A stretch of DNA of 64,000 nucleotides from Planctomycetota bacterium. GTDB taxonomy: Bacteria; Planctomycetota; Planctomycetia; Pirellulales; Pirellulaceae. Position numbers and translations under genes: made by a program. The DNA lies in the NCBI GenBank assembly GCA_026692865.1, contig JAPLNI010000030.1, positions 62,001 to 126,000 on the forward strand, written 5' to 3'. The notes under the pieces are model-generated. The model was not told the origin of the DNA, made no database searches, and was given only the letters and a program-made list of their open reading frames with translations. Positions 15,293 to 25,101 of the stretch are shown here, piece after piece. Positions within the stretch are counted from its first letter, which is position 1; every line of letters begins with the position of its first letter.

Positions 15293-18217
15293 ATGGAAAT
15301 CGGTTGGGGCATCATTGGGCTGCTGATTTTTATCTTCTTTTGGGCGGGTACTGGTCATTTAATTTGGAAGATTGGGCGATGGTGCTTGGGGGGATTTCGA
15401 GAGGCTGCTGATATCCGGCGAGAAGTTCAGCCCAGACCGGTAAAGTTTGAAGCACTCAACCCGGCAAGCGATCTCAAAGGTGCTTATCGACTTCTGGATT
15501 ATTCCGTTATTCAAGGGTGGCTTGAGCCATCCCAACGCCAAATGCTGGTCGATTTGCTCGCCAATTTGAAGGAACGCATCGAACCAAAGACGGCGGCACA
15601 GGCGAAAGCAGCAGACTCGATAGCGAATGCTTCGATAGCCAATTTCTCGAAAGCGGCGGACCCGGAAGTTGTTTCTCAACCTCCAGTTTCCCAAGCGGAC
15701 TCGTCAAATCCGATTGGAGTCATGGTTGCCAGGGCGACTGAGAACGAGCCAGAAATCGAGCCCGAGTGGAAATCGATTCCGAAACCGTCGCTTCCCACTC
15801 CAATGCTTCCTGCCGAGTCGATTTCGACGCCGAGATCCAGGTTGGCACCAGTGCATGCTTTGGATGCAGATTATTCGGAAGACAAGCAAATTGAACCGGC
15901 TCCAAAGAATACGGGACGATTGAAGACGAATTTACTTCAGTCGTTTATGGAACGATCAAACATTCGTTGGATTGAGTTGGTCAGCGCTGCATTGATTGTT
16001 GTTTGCTCGGTTGGACTGGTGATTAGTTTATGGAGCACGCTGTCGAAAACGAATCGCTTTTTCCCGTCGGTGGTCTTCATGTTAGCAACAGTTGCTGTTC
16101 ATGCGGCAGGTCAGTACACGCTGAAGCAATGGAAGCTGCGTAGCACCTCACGCGGAATCCTGCACATTGGATTGATGCTCATTCCATTGTCGGTTTTGGT
16201 GAGTATCCTTTTGGTTCGACGCGACGGAGAGCCACCCGTGTTTACGGTCACGGTGGGAGGCATGATCGTGGTCGGATTGGTTGTTTATGGGTGGCTTGCG
16301 AAAACGGCTTCGCAGTCGCTCTATGGTGGTCGATGGCCGTCGTTGACAATCCTGACCGTGCTCGCGAGTTTATCGTTGGTCGCTTCTTACTGGGTTGGTC
16401 AGACCGTCATAGAAGCATCGCCCAACCAAGCAATCGCGTTTGCTTGTTGGATACTGTTACCAGTTGTTTTTGCTTCTTCGATCGTCACGCAATCGATCGG
16501 TCGGAGTGTTCTGGACAGTAAGAGCATCAACGACTCTGTTATTCGGCGATCATTAGGGATCATGACACAGGCAACGTTCGCGATGAGTGTTGCTATCAGT
16601 TTTGCATTCCTTCAATGGAAGTCGAATGCAGCAATGCTTACAGGGCTTTGGATTCCGGTTGCGGGAGCGTTGAGTGTTTTGGCTTCTTGGGGATGGTCCC
16701 ATTGTCAGGAGCTATTGAACCGTAACTTGAAAGCAGACAGTACTGAAGCGATGCTGTTTAATCGTGATCACTCAAAGTCAGTGGGTGGAAGTACTCTTGC
16801 TATTATGTCATGGTTAGCGGCCGTGTTCGCGGTGGTTGGGCTCGCTGTGGTGGCGTGGCAGGGTTGCGACTTACGAGTGTCACTTTTTGCGATGTTGGTT
16901 GTCGTAGGTGCTTTATGGTTTACGCAGGGTGTTGCGCTACGAGTTGGATGGAGTTTAATCGCAAGTTGGATCGCTTTTCTCACGTCGGTAGCTTTGTTCA
17001 TCGAGTCGCTTGGAGGAGCGGATTCTAACTTGGTCGCGGTTGATTGGATCTCTCGCGGACGTGTGACTAGCGTTACGATTGTCGGCTTCGTCGGGCTCCT
17101 GATAGGATGCGTTTGGCAAGTCATTCATCACTTACCATTTGTGATTTTTCATCGACGAGAGGCTCAGACGTGGGCATTTGCAGCTCCCAAACGTCGTTGG
17201 TTTGATCTTCGCAAGATCGAAGCAATCCTAAGCAACGCATCACTGATCGCTGGAGCGTTTCTTTTTTTAGTGAGTGCAATCTTGTCGCTTGTTGCGTGCC
17301 TGGTTCCTTGGGGTTTGACTCCCTATGGCGGTGACTGGGCGGCAATTTTTGTTCTCGCTTATGGATTGTTGGCGATTATCGCTGCGATCGCATGGCAGGA
17401 ACGCTCCATGCGATTTGGGCTGGGTGATCAATCGCTCAATAAGAACTCGTTCGCGATCACTTGTCTTTGCATCACGGGGCAAATATTGGGCTTGATTGGA
17501 ATCATCCGTATTTTTCATTCGAGTCCGATTCTGGCAAACTGGCTTAGCGAAGCAAGACCGGGATATGCATGGGCGATCGGGCTAGCGTTGCTAGCGGTCG
17601 CGTGGGGATTGATTGCGGTTGTACTTAGCAGAAGACACAAATCGCTTCACATCGATTTGCAGTCGCCGATTACTGCAAACGTTCAGAATATGTTGACTAG
17701 CGGTGCTTTAGTCTTGATTGGCGTATCGACGTTTGTGTTATGGCTTCCCGTACCGATTTGGGAAATGAAGTATGCGGTTCAGTATGGTTGGACCCTTCCG
17801 CTGGTCCTGCTTTGTGCGTGGCGAGTACTACGAAGCGAGGCCCTTCGCGAGCTACTTATCCTTGCAGCAATCGCTTGGCTTTCGGTTTTGTTTTGGTCCA
17901 TGCAACTTCAGCTTCAATGGTATGAATCGCTTGGACCGGTCGGAGTTGCGTCGATTGTCTCCGTTATTGCTGTAATGGTCTCGATCGTTTGCGATTACTT
18001 GCGTGTTATTGGTTCGGCTAGCTCAACAGGTTCGACTTCGGAGGCGTTGAGTCCTGGGTTCTCGGTACCTGTGGTTGTTGTCGGGACGGTGTTGGTGTTG
18101 ATGGGGGTACTGTTCTGGCCAGGTTACTTTCATGCACTTTCAAGTATCCGAGGACAAGCGGCACTCAATACTCGTGTTGTGTCAGGAATTGGAGGTTGGG
18201 TCTTTAACGCGTTGTAG
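15293..18217 (+). CDS. Very large polytopic membrane protein, function unknown (first of a pair)
   Basis: 974 residues. An N-terminal anchor (GIIGLLIFIFFWAGTGHLIW, residues 5-24) is followed by a ~190-residue soluble part with a short helical segment (YRLLDYSVIQGWLEPSQRQMLVDLLANLKERI) and a Pro/Ser-rich linker, then about 18-20 closely spaced hydrophobic segments from about residue 225 to the end. No transporter or enzyme motif is recognised; the layout recalls the DUF2339 type of giant bacterial membrane proteins, but this is only a resemblance. The next gene, also giant and polytopic, starts about 23 bp downstream in another frame. Start ATG at 15293. Confidence 0.75.
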   Translation: MEIGWGIIGLLIFIFFWAGTGHLIWKIGRWCLGGFREAADIRREVQPRPVKFEALNPASDLKGAYRLLDYSVIQGWLEPSQRQMLVDLLANLKERIEPKTAAQAKAADSIANASIANFSKAADPEVVSQPPVSQADSSNPIGVMVARATENEPEIEPEWKSIPKPSLPTPMLPAESISTPRSRLAPVHALDADYSEDKQIEPAPKNTGRLKTNLLQSFMERSNIRWIELVSAALIVVCSVGLVISLWSTLSKTNRFFPSVVFMLATVAVHAAGQYTLKQWKLRSTSRGILHIGLMLIPLSVLVSILLVRRDGEPPVFTVTVGGMIVVGLVVYGWLAKTASQSLYGGRWPSLTILTVLASLSLVASYWVGQTVIEASPNQAIAFACWILLPVVFASSIVTQSIGRSVLDSKSINDSVIRRSLGIMTQATFAMSVAISFAFLQWKSNAAMLTGLWIPVAGALSVLASWGWSHCQELLNRNLKADSTEAMLFNRDHSKSVGGSTLAIMSWLAAVFAVVGLAVVAWQGCDLRVSLFAMLVVVGALWFTQGVALRVGWSLIASWIAFLTSVALFIESLGGADSNLVAVDWISRGRVTSVTIVGFVGLLIGCVWQVIHHLPFVIFHRREAQTWAFAAPKRRWFDLRKIEAILSNASLIAGAFLFLVSAILSLVACLVPWGLTPYGGDWAAIFVLAYGLLAIIAAIAWQERSMRFGLGDQSLNKNSFAITCLCITGQILGLIGIIRIFHSSPILANWLSEARPGYAWAIGLALLAVAWGLIAVVLSRRHKSLHIDLQSPITANVQNMLTSGALVLIGVSTFVLWLPVPIWEMKYAVQYGWTLPLVLLCAWRVLRSEALRELLILAAIAWLSVLFWSMQLQLQWYESLGPVGVASIVSVIAVMVSIVCDYLRVIGSASSTGSTSEALSPGFSVPVVVVGTVLVLMGVLFWPGYFHALSSIRGQAALNTRVVSGIGGWVFNAL

Positions 18218-18240
18218 TCGCTTTGGCATCCCACGGCGTG

Positions 18241-21200
18241 ATGGTTGTGCATTTATTTCGGCGTCGCGCGAGTGCGTTGGATTGGACTCTTTTGAACTCG
18301 CTTCCGTTGGTTATGGCACTTGGTATATCGGCTTGGTTGGCAAGTCTATGGTCGTTTCCGGCAATTCTTTGGGTTCTCGCTGTTTCGATTATCTTGTCGG
18401 AGATTATCCCGTTATGTGTTCTGAAGTGGCGTGAAATTTCGGAAAATGCTTGGGAAGAATTCATTGGTCCTATTGATCCAGCAACGAATCAAACAGAAAA
18501 GGAAATTGATTTCATTGGTGGGCTCCGAAACTTTCGGTACTCTCTTGGGCTGGTTCTGGTTCTGCTGACGATTGTTGGTGCGACTGCTGCATTGATTGGA
18601 AATCTTCGATTGCCCGAAGGTTACTCGCCATTGGAAGAAACGCTGATTTGGTTTGGACCCTGGATGTCGGTTATTGTCCTTCGATGGATTCGAAGCGTTT
18701 GGTTGTGCAGTTCGCAAGTGGCGATGACGACGCTTGGCTTGCTGTTGGCTTTGAGTGCTGCGACGTTTGGTATCTCGTTGATTCTCATGGTGAATCACGC
18801 TGAGGATGATTTAGAGTTTACTGATTCATATTTATCTGGGCCGTCGGTGACGCTGTGTATTCGGTTTCTCCAAGTTTTCGGTTTTGCACTCGGGGCGATT
18901 TCATGGTTGACAATCGCTTGTTGTTTTTTCAAGAACTTCGCGACGCTCAAAATGCTCAGTCCGCAAACGTCCCTTCGCACATTGCTAAGCAAATCCGCGA
19001 AAGGTGGGCGATGGAAGCGAGCCGAAGAATCGATCAGTACCTTATCCAATTTGGCGATAGGAGTGTTGGTTGTTTTGTCGATGGGTTCGGCTTTGGTTGT
19101 CATTTGTTATCCAGAAGCAATTTTTCCTGCATTGAGCGATCTGGGGAGCGGTTGGTCGATCGCGGTTTACGTTGCTGCTTTGTCGATCGCAGTTATTTCG
19201 CTTGTTGGGCAAGGTGCTAGCAAGTTCGGGCTTCTAGCCGTGGGACTTGGGTTGTTAGCGCCACTTGCCAGTTGCGTTTATGCGAATCTACTGGTGCAGT
19301 TCCCGAATTGGCAGTTTGCAGGAGCAAGAGATTTTGAGCCTTATCGAAGTTTAGTTACGCTTTGGCTTGTTGCTCTTTTGATAGGCCTGACGCTTCGGTG
19401 GCTTCGACCGATTGAGGTTTCGCGAACTTCATTTGCAGCGCAGCAACTCTGGGTTTTCATTGCGATCGCTTGTGGTGTGTTGAGCTTTATAAGTTCTGTT
19501 AGCGATCCCAATGTATGGTGGTCGACCGGGCAATTGAGCGTGCTTGCCGTGCTCGCTGCAATCAGCGGAGTTTTATCCGGTCAATCTTGGCGCGGGCATG
19601 TTGCTGCCGTTATTGCGTCGGCAGCTGTATTTATGGCGATTGGATTTGGCGTGCGAAGGAATTCGCCACTGGATGACATATGGATTGCGATGGCCGGACC
19701 GATTTTCGTTGGTTATTTAAGCGTCCTACTTCGCCTTTGGTTCGACCGCAAGCATGACGAGAACGCGTCTAAGCTCGCAAAAGTTTTTGATCAATATACG
19801 GGTGCTCGACACGTTGATAGTTCGGTAAGTTTACATATCCCTGTCTTGTCATTGGGCTTGGCGGCGGTTTGGGTTTACGCAAGCCCTAAGATTATTGGTC
19901 AAGCGTCACAAAATGGGTTACCGATCGGCTTGTTAGCAGCGTTCGCATTCGGCTTGAGCTTGCTTCGACTCTTCCGACCAATTACCTGGGTGCAGTTTGC
20001 ATCGATTTACGCTTCGTCTTTGTCACTTGTTTCGACGATCGCGTTGATCGTGTGTGCGAACCTTCAACTTCCGCGTGAAATTAGCTGGTTGATATGGACA
20101 GCTTCCATTGCTACCGGCACGAGTGCTATGGCGTTTGCATTGCGTGAAGCAAGTTCATCAAGAGGTCGATGGCTCAGAGCTTCAACGGACGAGCAAGGGG
20201 AAGCGTTTCATCGAGAGATCGCGTTCGTGCAAATTTGGATGCCTAGGTTGCATTGCATCCTAGGAGCATTATTGATGTTACCGACGATTTGGTTGGTCCT
20301 TGCTAGCGATGCACCAGAAGTTCGTAAATTGGCGTCGCTACTTCCGTTACTGATTGCAACGAGTATCTTGTCGGTTGTGGGCAGGGAGAACCAAATCGCA
20401 TGGCAACGAACGGGACTGGCTTTACTTTCGGGGGCAATATTCTTGTTTGCAATCGCTTCGGCACCCGTGTCGTGGTTGGCTCACGGACCATCTGAAAACT
20501 GGTTGTTCTTTCAACGTTTGCTTGTGGCTGGCGTGTCGATCTCGTGGGGATATTGGGGAGCTGGGCTTTACTTCGCTGCGAACGAAAGCTTCAAATCGGA
20601 CAACCCAGAATTGATTGCGAACGAAGACGAGAAGTCTACTACACGTCGCTGGCTGGATGCGTTGTTTCTTTTTAGTTGGGCGGTGATCGCGATCGCGATG
20701 GTGGCTGGAGTCTTGCTAATTGGGTACTCGTTGCCTAGGAGTTCACGTGACGACATCGCAACTGCCAGCGGTATGAACAAAACGTTTCTTATCCTAGGAT
20801 GGGTCGCGATATTTTGGAGATGTGTCCAGTCGGCCGCCTTTCCGCTTGGGATCGATTCGCGGTTGACGCGGGGCAGTCGTAAGATGCTGGTTTACTTCGC
20901 TGAAGCTAGCTTGGTTGGTGCGGTAGCTTCGATTTACCTTTGCTTCCCGTATTTGTTCTCTGGCGTATTGGCCAATTGGTGGCCTGTCATCCTGTTCGCT
21001 ATTGCGATGACAAGTCTCGCGGTTGGTCAAACGCTCTCTAAAACCAAACTAGAAATTCTTACAGATCCAATCACCCGCAGCGCTCTGTTGCTTCCTGTGA
21101 TTCCACTGGCAGGTATCTGGGGATCGAAGTTTGGGCCAGGGCTCTACAACAGCTTTGGTTGGGACAGACTAGAGTCGTATAGCTTGCTGCTATTGATTGC

Positions 21201-21762
21201 TGGCGGTTTGTATGGACTGCACAGTTGGATAAGCCGCTCGATTGGGTTTCGGTTTTTATCTGCGTGTTTAACGCTGATGGCTTTCTGGACTTTATTGCAA
21301 AGCCAACCGAACTTGCAATTCTTTGAGCATCCACAGTTCTGGCTCTTACCACCAGCCATCGCGAGCTTAGGATTCGTTGAATGGAATCAAAATCGGCTAA
21401 CGGAAGCTGCCGTCACAGCGACTCGGTACATCGCGATACTCGTGGCGTATTTAAGTAGTACCGCAGAGATGATGATCCGAGCTTTTGATGGACAGTTTTG
21501 GCCGCCACTTGTGTTGCTATTGATTTCCGTGATTGGAATGGTGGCGGGGTTTCTTACACGAGTTCGTGCGTTTCTCTACTGCGGATCGGCATTTATCTTC
21601 ATCGCTTTACTTGGGATGGTTTGGCATGCTCAGCAAGCAATTGACCAAGTATGGCCATGGTGGGCCTTTGGGATCGCCATTGGAGTGGCGATCATCGCAA
21701 GCCTTGGTTATCTCGAGAAGAATCGGCCCCGAGTCGTCGCTTACTTGGATTCCTTAAAATGA
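18241..21762 (+). CDS. Very large polytopic membrane protein, function unknown (second of a pair)
   Basis: 1173 residues from the ATG at 18241; a TTG at 18223 would add six. Membrane segments begin almost at once (LPLVMALGISAWLASLWSFP) and continue through the whole chain, about 28-32 in all, with charged loops such as KWREISENAWEEF and RHVDSS. There is no long soluble domain and no recognised motif. It is probably cotranslated with 15293-18217, and the two may form one complex. In relatives they might be one reading frame; a sequencing frameshift at the junction (about 18205-18241) cannot be excluded, but both ends look natural. Confidence 0.75.
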   Translation: MVVHLFRRRASALDWTLLNSLPLVMALGISAWLASLWSFPAILWVLAVSIILSEIIPLCVLKWREISENAWEEFIGPIDPATNQTEKEIDFIGGLRNFRYSLGLVLVLLTIVGATAALIGNLRLPEGYSPLEETLIWFGPWMSVIVLRWIRSVWLCSSQVAMTTLGLLLALSAATFGISLILMVNHAEDDLEFTDSYLSGPSVTLCIRFLQVFGFALGAISWLTIACCFFKNFATLKMLSPQTSLRTLLSKSAKGGRWKRAEESISTLSNLAIGVLVVLSMGSALVVICYPEAIFPALSDLGSGWSIAVYVAALSIAVISLVGQGASKFGLLAVGLGLLAPLASCVYANLLVQFPNWQFAGARDFEPYRSLVTLWLVALLIGLTLRWLRPIEVSRTSFAAQQLWVFIAIACGVLSFISSVSDPNVWWSTGQLSVLAVLAAISGVLSGQSWRGHVAAVIASAAVFMAIGFGVRRNSPLDDIWIAMAGPIFVGYLSVLLRLWFDRKHDENASKLAKVFDQYTGARHVDSSVSLHIPVLSLGLAAVWVYASPKIIGQASQNGLPIGLLAAFAFGLSLLRLFRPITWVQFASIYASSLSLVSTIALIVCANLQLPREISWLIWTASIATGTSAMAFALREASSSRGRWLRASTDEQGEAFHREIAFVQIWMPRLHCILGALLMLPTIWLVLASDAPEVRKLASLLPLLIATSILSVVGRENQIAWQRTGLALLSGAIFLFAIASAPVSWLAHGPSENWLFFQRLLVAGVSISWGYWGAGLYFAANESFKSDNPELIANEDEKSTTRRWLDALFLFSWAVIAIAMVAGVLLIGYSLPRSSRDDIATASGMNKTFLILGWVAIFWRCVQSAAFPLGIDSRLTRGSRKMLVYFAEASLVGAVASIYLCFPYLFSGVLANWWPVILFAIAMTSLAVGQTLSKTKLEILTDPITRSALLLPVIPLAGIWGSKFGPGLYNSFGWDRLESYSLLLLIAGGLYGLHSWISRSIGFRFLSACLTLMAFWTLLQSQPNLQFFEHPQFWLLPPAIASLGFVEWNQNRLTEAAVTATRYIAILVAYLSSTAEMMIRAFDGQFWPPLVLLLISVIGMVAGFLTRVRAFLYCGSAFIFIALLGMVWHAQQAIDQVWPWWAFGIAIGVAIIASLGYLEKNRPRVVAYLDSLK

Positions 21763-21900
21763 TTACTCGAATACAATACTGACAACGTTTACGGAAATTA
21801 ACAAGGCACATTGCATCTAAAGTGCTCCTGCCATCGCTTTGAAGTGACTCCAATTTTGCAAGATTCTAGCTCCTCAATCATCGATCCTAGCCGCATTTTG

Positions 21901-22323
21901 GTGAGCCTGGTTGATTGTAAAATTGTTTCGTCGGCAATGCTGGAACGGGCGAATCGACCGAGTTGTGGTTCGGTGTTGTTGTTCTTGGGGACCACGCGGC
22001 AGTGGACAGGAGAAGATGAGACGGAGTCTTTGTTCTATGAAGCGTACGGAGAAATGGCGATTCACGGACTTGGTGGAATTGCATCTGACGCATTGAAGCG
22101 TTGGGGGCTAGAATGGGTCGAGATTGTTCATCGCTTGGGACGCGTTGCGGTCGGTGAAGCGAGCGTCGCTGTGGTCGTAGCTTCGCCTCATCGGAAGGAG
22201 TCTTTTGCAGCTGGAGAATGGATCATGGAACGGCTGAAGGCAGACGTTCCCATCTGGAAGCGAGATCACTCGCCCAAGGACCAACCGCCACAATGGCTAC
22301 ACCCGCGGCCATCGCCGCAATAA
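21901..22323 (+). CDS. moaE: Molybdopterin synthase catalytic subunit MoaE
   Basis: Transfers sulfur from MoaD thiocarboxylate to precursor Z in molybdenum cofactor synthesis. About 140 residues from the GTG at 21901, matching the family length; a TTG at 21811 with a weak aagg site would give 170. Motifs: SVLLFLGTTRQ, FYEAYGEMA, VEIVHRLGRVAVGEASVAVVVASPHRKESF and the two catalytic lysines in RLKADVPIWKRD. One base separates its stop from the moaA ATG. MoaD, which completes the synthase, is not visible in this window. Confidence 0.9.
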   Translation: MSLVDCKIVSSAMLERANRPSCGSVLLFLGTTRQWTGEDETESLFYEAYGEMAIHGLGGIASDALKRWGLEWVEIVHRLGRVAVGEASVAVVVASPHRKESFAAGEWIMERLKADVPIWKRDHSPKDQPPQWLHPRPSPQ

Positions 22324-22324
22324 C

Positions 22325-23341
22325 ATGCAATCCATACCGCTTCCAACTATCAATAATCCGCTTGTCGATTCATTTCAACGCACGCATCGCTCTTTGCGAA
22401 TTAGTGTCACCGATCGTTGCAACATTCGCTGTCAGTACTGTATGCCTGCGGGCCTGGTCCAGTTCTTACCACGCAGCCAATTACTGACCTACGAGCAGAT
22501 TGAGAGGCTAGTACAAGCGTTGGTGCCAGTCGGCATTACGCGACTGCGTTTAACGGGTGGTGAGCCACTCGTGCGAGCGAAAGTTGAAACGCTCGTTAAG
22601 CTTTTGTCGTCTGTTCCTGGCGTCGAGTCGATTGCGTTGACGACAAACGCGATGTTGCTGGCAGAACAAATCGACGAGCTATTCGATGCGGGGCTTCGGA
22701 ACATCAACATCTCGCTGGATACGCTTCGGGATTCTGTATTTAAAAAGCTAACACGACGCGATGGGTTGGAGAAAGTGCTCGCCGGAATCGATGCAGCAGT
22801 CAAACGAGGATTAAAGCCGAAGCTGAATGCGGTTTTGTTGCGCGACATCAATTTGGAGGATGCGGCAGAATTGGTTGAGTTTGCTTTGGAACGCCAGTTA
22901 ACCATCAGGTTTATTGAATATATGCCTCTGGATGCGGACGGAAGTTGGGACGGGACTCAAATGATCTCTGGCGACGAGTTACGATCGCTTCTGAAAAAGC
23001 GGTTCGGCCCCATGGTGATGCTTGATCGGGAAGATCCGTCCAGACCTTCGACGAATTTTAGCTTCCAAAACCTATCGGGAACTGTTGGATTCATTGATTC
23101 GGTCTCACAGCCTTTTTGCGGTGCTTGTGACCGCCTGCGATTGACTGCCGAGGGACTTATGCGTAACTGTTTGTTCGGAAAAGAGGAGTGGGACTTGCGT
23201 CCGTTTTTACAAAGTGAATTCAATCCTGAACGGCTTGTGGAACGCGCGCGCGAATGCGTGGCTAGTAAATTTGCAGCCCATGGAATAGGTACGCCAGAAT
23301 TTGTTTCTCCCGAGCGAACGATGCACAGGATCGGTGGCTGA
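22325..23341 (+). CDS. moaA: GTP 3',8-cyclase MoaA (radical SAM)
   Basis: First step of molybdenum cofactor synthesis, GTP to 3',8-cyclo-GTP with MoaC. 338 residues, normal length. The N-terminal radical-SAM cluster motif is CNIRCQYC (about residues 36-43), followed by LRLTGGEPLVR; the C-terminal second cluster is in FCGACDRLRLTAEG with the third Cys in RNCLF. The chain ends in the Gly-Gly tail (HRIGG) that MoaA needs. ATG at 22325 directly after the moaE stop; its TGA overlaps the next ATG (TGATG). Confidence 0.96.
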   Translation: MQSIPLPTINNPLVDSFQRTHRSLRISVTDRCNIRCQYCMPAGLVQFLPRSQLLTYEQIERLVQALVPVGITRLRLTGGEPLVRAKVETLVKLLSSVPGVESIALTTNAMLLAEQIDELFDAGLRNINISLDTLRDSVFKKLTRRDGLEKVLAGIDAAVKRGLKPKLNAVLLRDINLEDAAELVEFALERQLTIRFIEYMPLDADGSWDGTQMISGDELRSLLKKRFGPMVMLDREDPSRPSTNFSFQNLSGTVGFIDSVSQPFCGACDRLRLTAEGLMRNCLFGKEEWDLRPFLQSEFNPERLVERARECVASKFAAHGIGTPEFVSPERTMHRIGG

Positions 23342-24636
23342 TGATCAGTAGCCAAGGCAAGACTGCGCGGCGCGTCTACATGGATCATGCAGCAACAAGC
23401 TGGCCGAAAATGCCCGGAGTCAACGCGGCTTGGATGGACTATCAAGAACGAGTCGGGATCACGGCTGGCCGTGGAAGCTATCGATCGTCGGTTTTGGCTC
23501 AGTCGATTGTCGAAGATGTTCGACGAAGGCTGGCTGGAATGATCGGTGCTAAATCCGCTTCTTCGATCGCAATGGTGCATAACGGAACGGCAGCTCTTAA
23601 TTTAGCTTTTGCAGGTTTGCTCAAGAAGGACGAGCACGTTGTGACGACCGCTGTTGAACATAATAGCGTTCTTCGGCCCTTGCACTTGCTGAGTAAGACC
23701 GTTGGAATCCGATTGACGATTGTCGACTGCGATGCGACAGGTTGGGTTGATCCAGAAGATGTTCAAAAGGCACTGGAACCAAACACGCGGATGGTTGCTA
23801 TCACGCATGCCTCGAATGTGACAGGCCGGATTCAATCGATAGATGCAATCGGGACAATGTTGGCTTCGCGTGAAACGTTGTTTTTGGTCGATGCGGCTCA
23901 GACCTTAGGATATACTCCGATCAATGTCGAAGGTCTTGGGATCGATCTGCTAGCTGCACCGGGACACAAGGGAGCAGGTGGCGTCATGGGGTGCGGGATG
24001 TTGTACGCCAACGAGGATGCAGCCTTTCAACTTAATGCTCCTTGGGTGGGTGGTTCGGGAACTCAAAGCGAATCGTTAGATGGTCCCACCGAGTGGCCTG
24101 CCAAAGCGGAAGCAGGTAACTTAAACATCCCGGCAATTGCAGCTTGGCAAGCAGGTCTGAAATGGTTGGAGACATCCCATCAAGAGAGTTTGAATTCCAA
24201 TCGCGAAACGTTTTTGGTTCATCCTGTGATTGAAGAAAACTATCGACGTCTGCTTGCAATTCTTCGCCAGTGGAAAAACTGTTCCGTAATTGGTCATGGC
24301 TGGGAGACTGGTCATGGTATGAATATTGGTCTTAGTTCGAATACCGACCATAAAGCAGGCAGAACTCACCATGCGAGTGTCGATGCGTATGTGCCGGTTG
24401 TGAGTGTTCGAAGTAATGCTCCTTCGATTTCGGTTGGCGATCTTGCCGCAATTCTGGATAGCTCTTTTGAGATCGAGGTGCGATCAGGTTTGCATTGTGC
24501 AGCGTTGATCCATGAAAAGCTCGGAACGCTTCTTGAAGGAGGAACGGTGCGATTTAGCATCGGACATACGACTACGCGTGAAGACTTGGACCATTTGGAA
24601 ATCGCTGTTCAAGAGCTCAACGGAGTTATGTCGTGA
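23341..24636 (+). CDS. Cysteine desulfurase-like class V aminotransferase, linked to moaEA
   Basis: 431 residues, PLP fold type I. YMDHAATSWPKMP and the AGRGSYR segment are typical of the cysteine desulfurase subgroup I recall as TIGR01977, rather than of IscS/SufS proper. The PLP lysine is in APGHKGAGG, substrate His in VEHNS, and the likely catalytic Cys in VRSGLHCA near residue 383. Expected role: take sulfur from cysteine as a persulfide. Its position, overlapping moaA by one base, suggests the acceptor is in molybdenum cofactor synthesis (MoaD recharging or cofactor sulfuration); this is inference. It overlaps the following GTG by four bases. Confidence 0.85.
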   Translation: MISSQGKTARRVYMDHAATSWPKMPGVNAAWMDYQERVGITAGRGSYRSSVLAQSIVEDVRRRLAGMIGAKSASSIAMVHNGTAALNLAFAGLLKKDEHVVTTAVEHNSVLRPLHLLSKTVGIRLTIVDCDATGWVDPEDVQKALEPNTRMVAITHASNVTGRIQSIDAIGTMLASRETLFLVDAAQTLGYTPINVEGLGIDLLAAPGHKGAGGVMGCGMLYANEDAAFQLNAPWVGGSGTQSESLDGPTEWPAKAEAGNLNIPAIAAWQAGLKWLETSHQESLNSNRETFLVHPVIEENYRRLLAILRQWKNCSVIGHGWETGHGMNIGLSSNTDHKAGRTHHASVDAYVPVVSVRSNAPSISVGDLAAILDSSFEIEVRSGLHCAALIHEKLGTLLEGGTVRFSIGHTTTREDLDHLEIAVQELNGVMS

Positions 24637-25088
24637 TTGACGAGCATATAGAGTTTCCGTGGTATCAATCAGGACTCGCGTTTGAATGTACGCAATGTGG
24701 TAATTGCTGCAGTGGCCCCGAGACAGGATATGTTTGGGTGACTGATGAAGAAATCGATCGCCTTGCAGTTGCGATGGACATGGAAGACGACGTGGAGGGC
24801 TTCAAGCAAAAGTTTGTTAGGCAAGTTCTCGCAAGTCAAAGCTTGGTGGAATACTCCGACGGCGATTGCATTTTCTTAGACCCGAAGACTCGCGAATGCA
24901 TGGTTTACGAGGCCAGACCAGTCCAATGCCGAACATGGCCTTTCTGGCCACAAACAGTCTCGTCACCAGCAGATTGGGCAAGAGCCGCCAAGGGCTGTCC
25001 CGGTTGCAATCATGGGCCCGTTTATGAATTGCCAACGATTGCAGCACATTTAGATTCAACGATCAAACACCAACTACCGCAAGCTTAG
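24633..25088 (+). CDS. YkgJ-type cysteine-cluster protein
   Basis: 151 residues from a GTG start overlapping the preceding stop (GTGA). Cys-rich motif CTQCGNCCSGPE at about residue 19, further CIFL/CMVYEARPVQCRTWPFWP and CPGCNHG, the layout of the CxxCxxCC YkgJ/UPF0153 family, thought to bind zinc or an iron-sulfur cluster. Translational coupling to the desulfurase makes a cluster or sulfur-related role plausible. Cytosolic; no signal or membrane segment. Confidence 0.85.
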   Translation: MIDEHIEFPWYQSGLAFECTQCGNCCSGPETGYVWVTDEEIDRLAVAMDMEDDVEGFKQKFVRQVLASQSLVEYSDGDCIFLDPKTRECMVYEARPVQCRTWPFWPQTVSSPADWARAAKGCPGCNHGPVYELPTIAAHLDSTIKHQLPQA

Positions 25089-25101
25089 TAGGATCTTTTC
25101 T

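Noticed and set aside
18205-18241. Frameshift joining the two giant membrane proteins into one gene
   Set aside because: Both ends look natural and a stop occurs in every relevant frame at the junction; kept as two genes, with the possibility noted.
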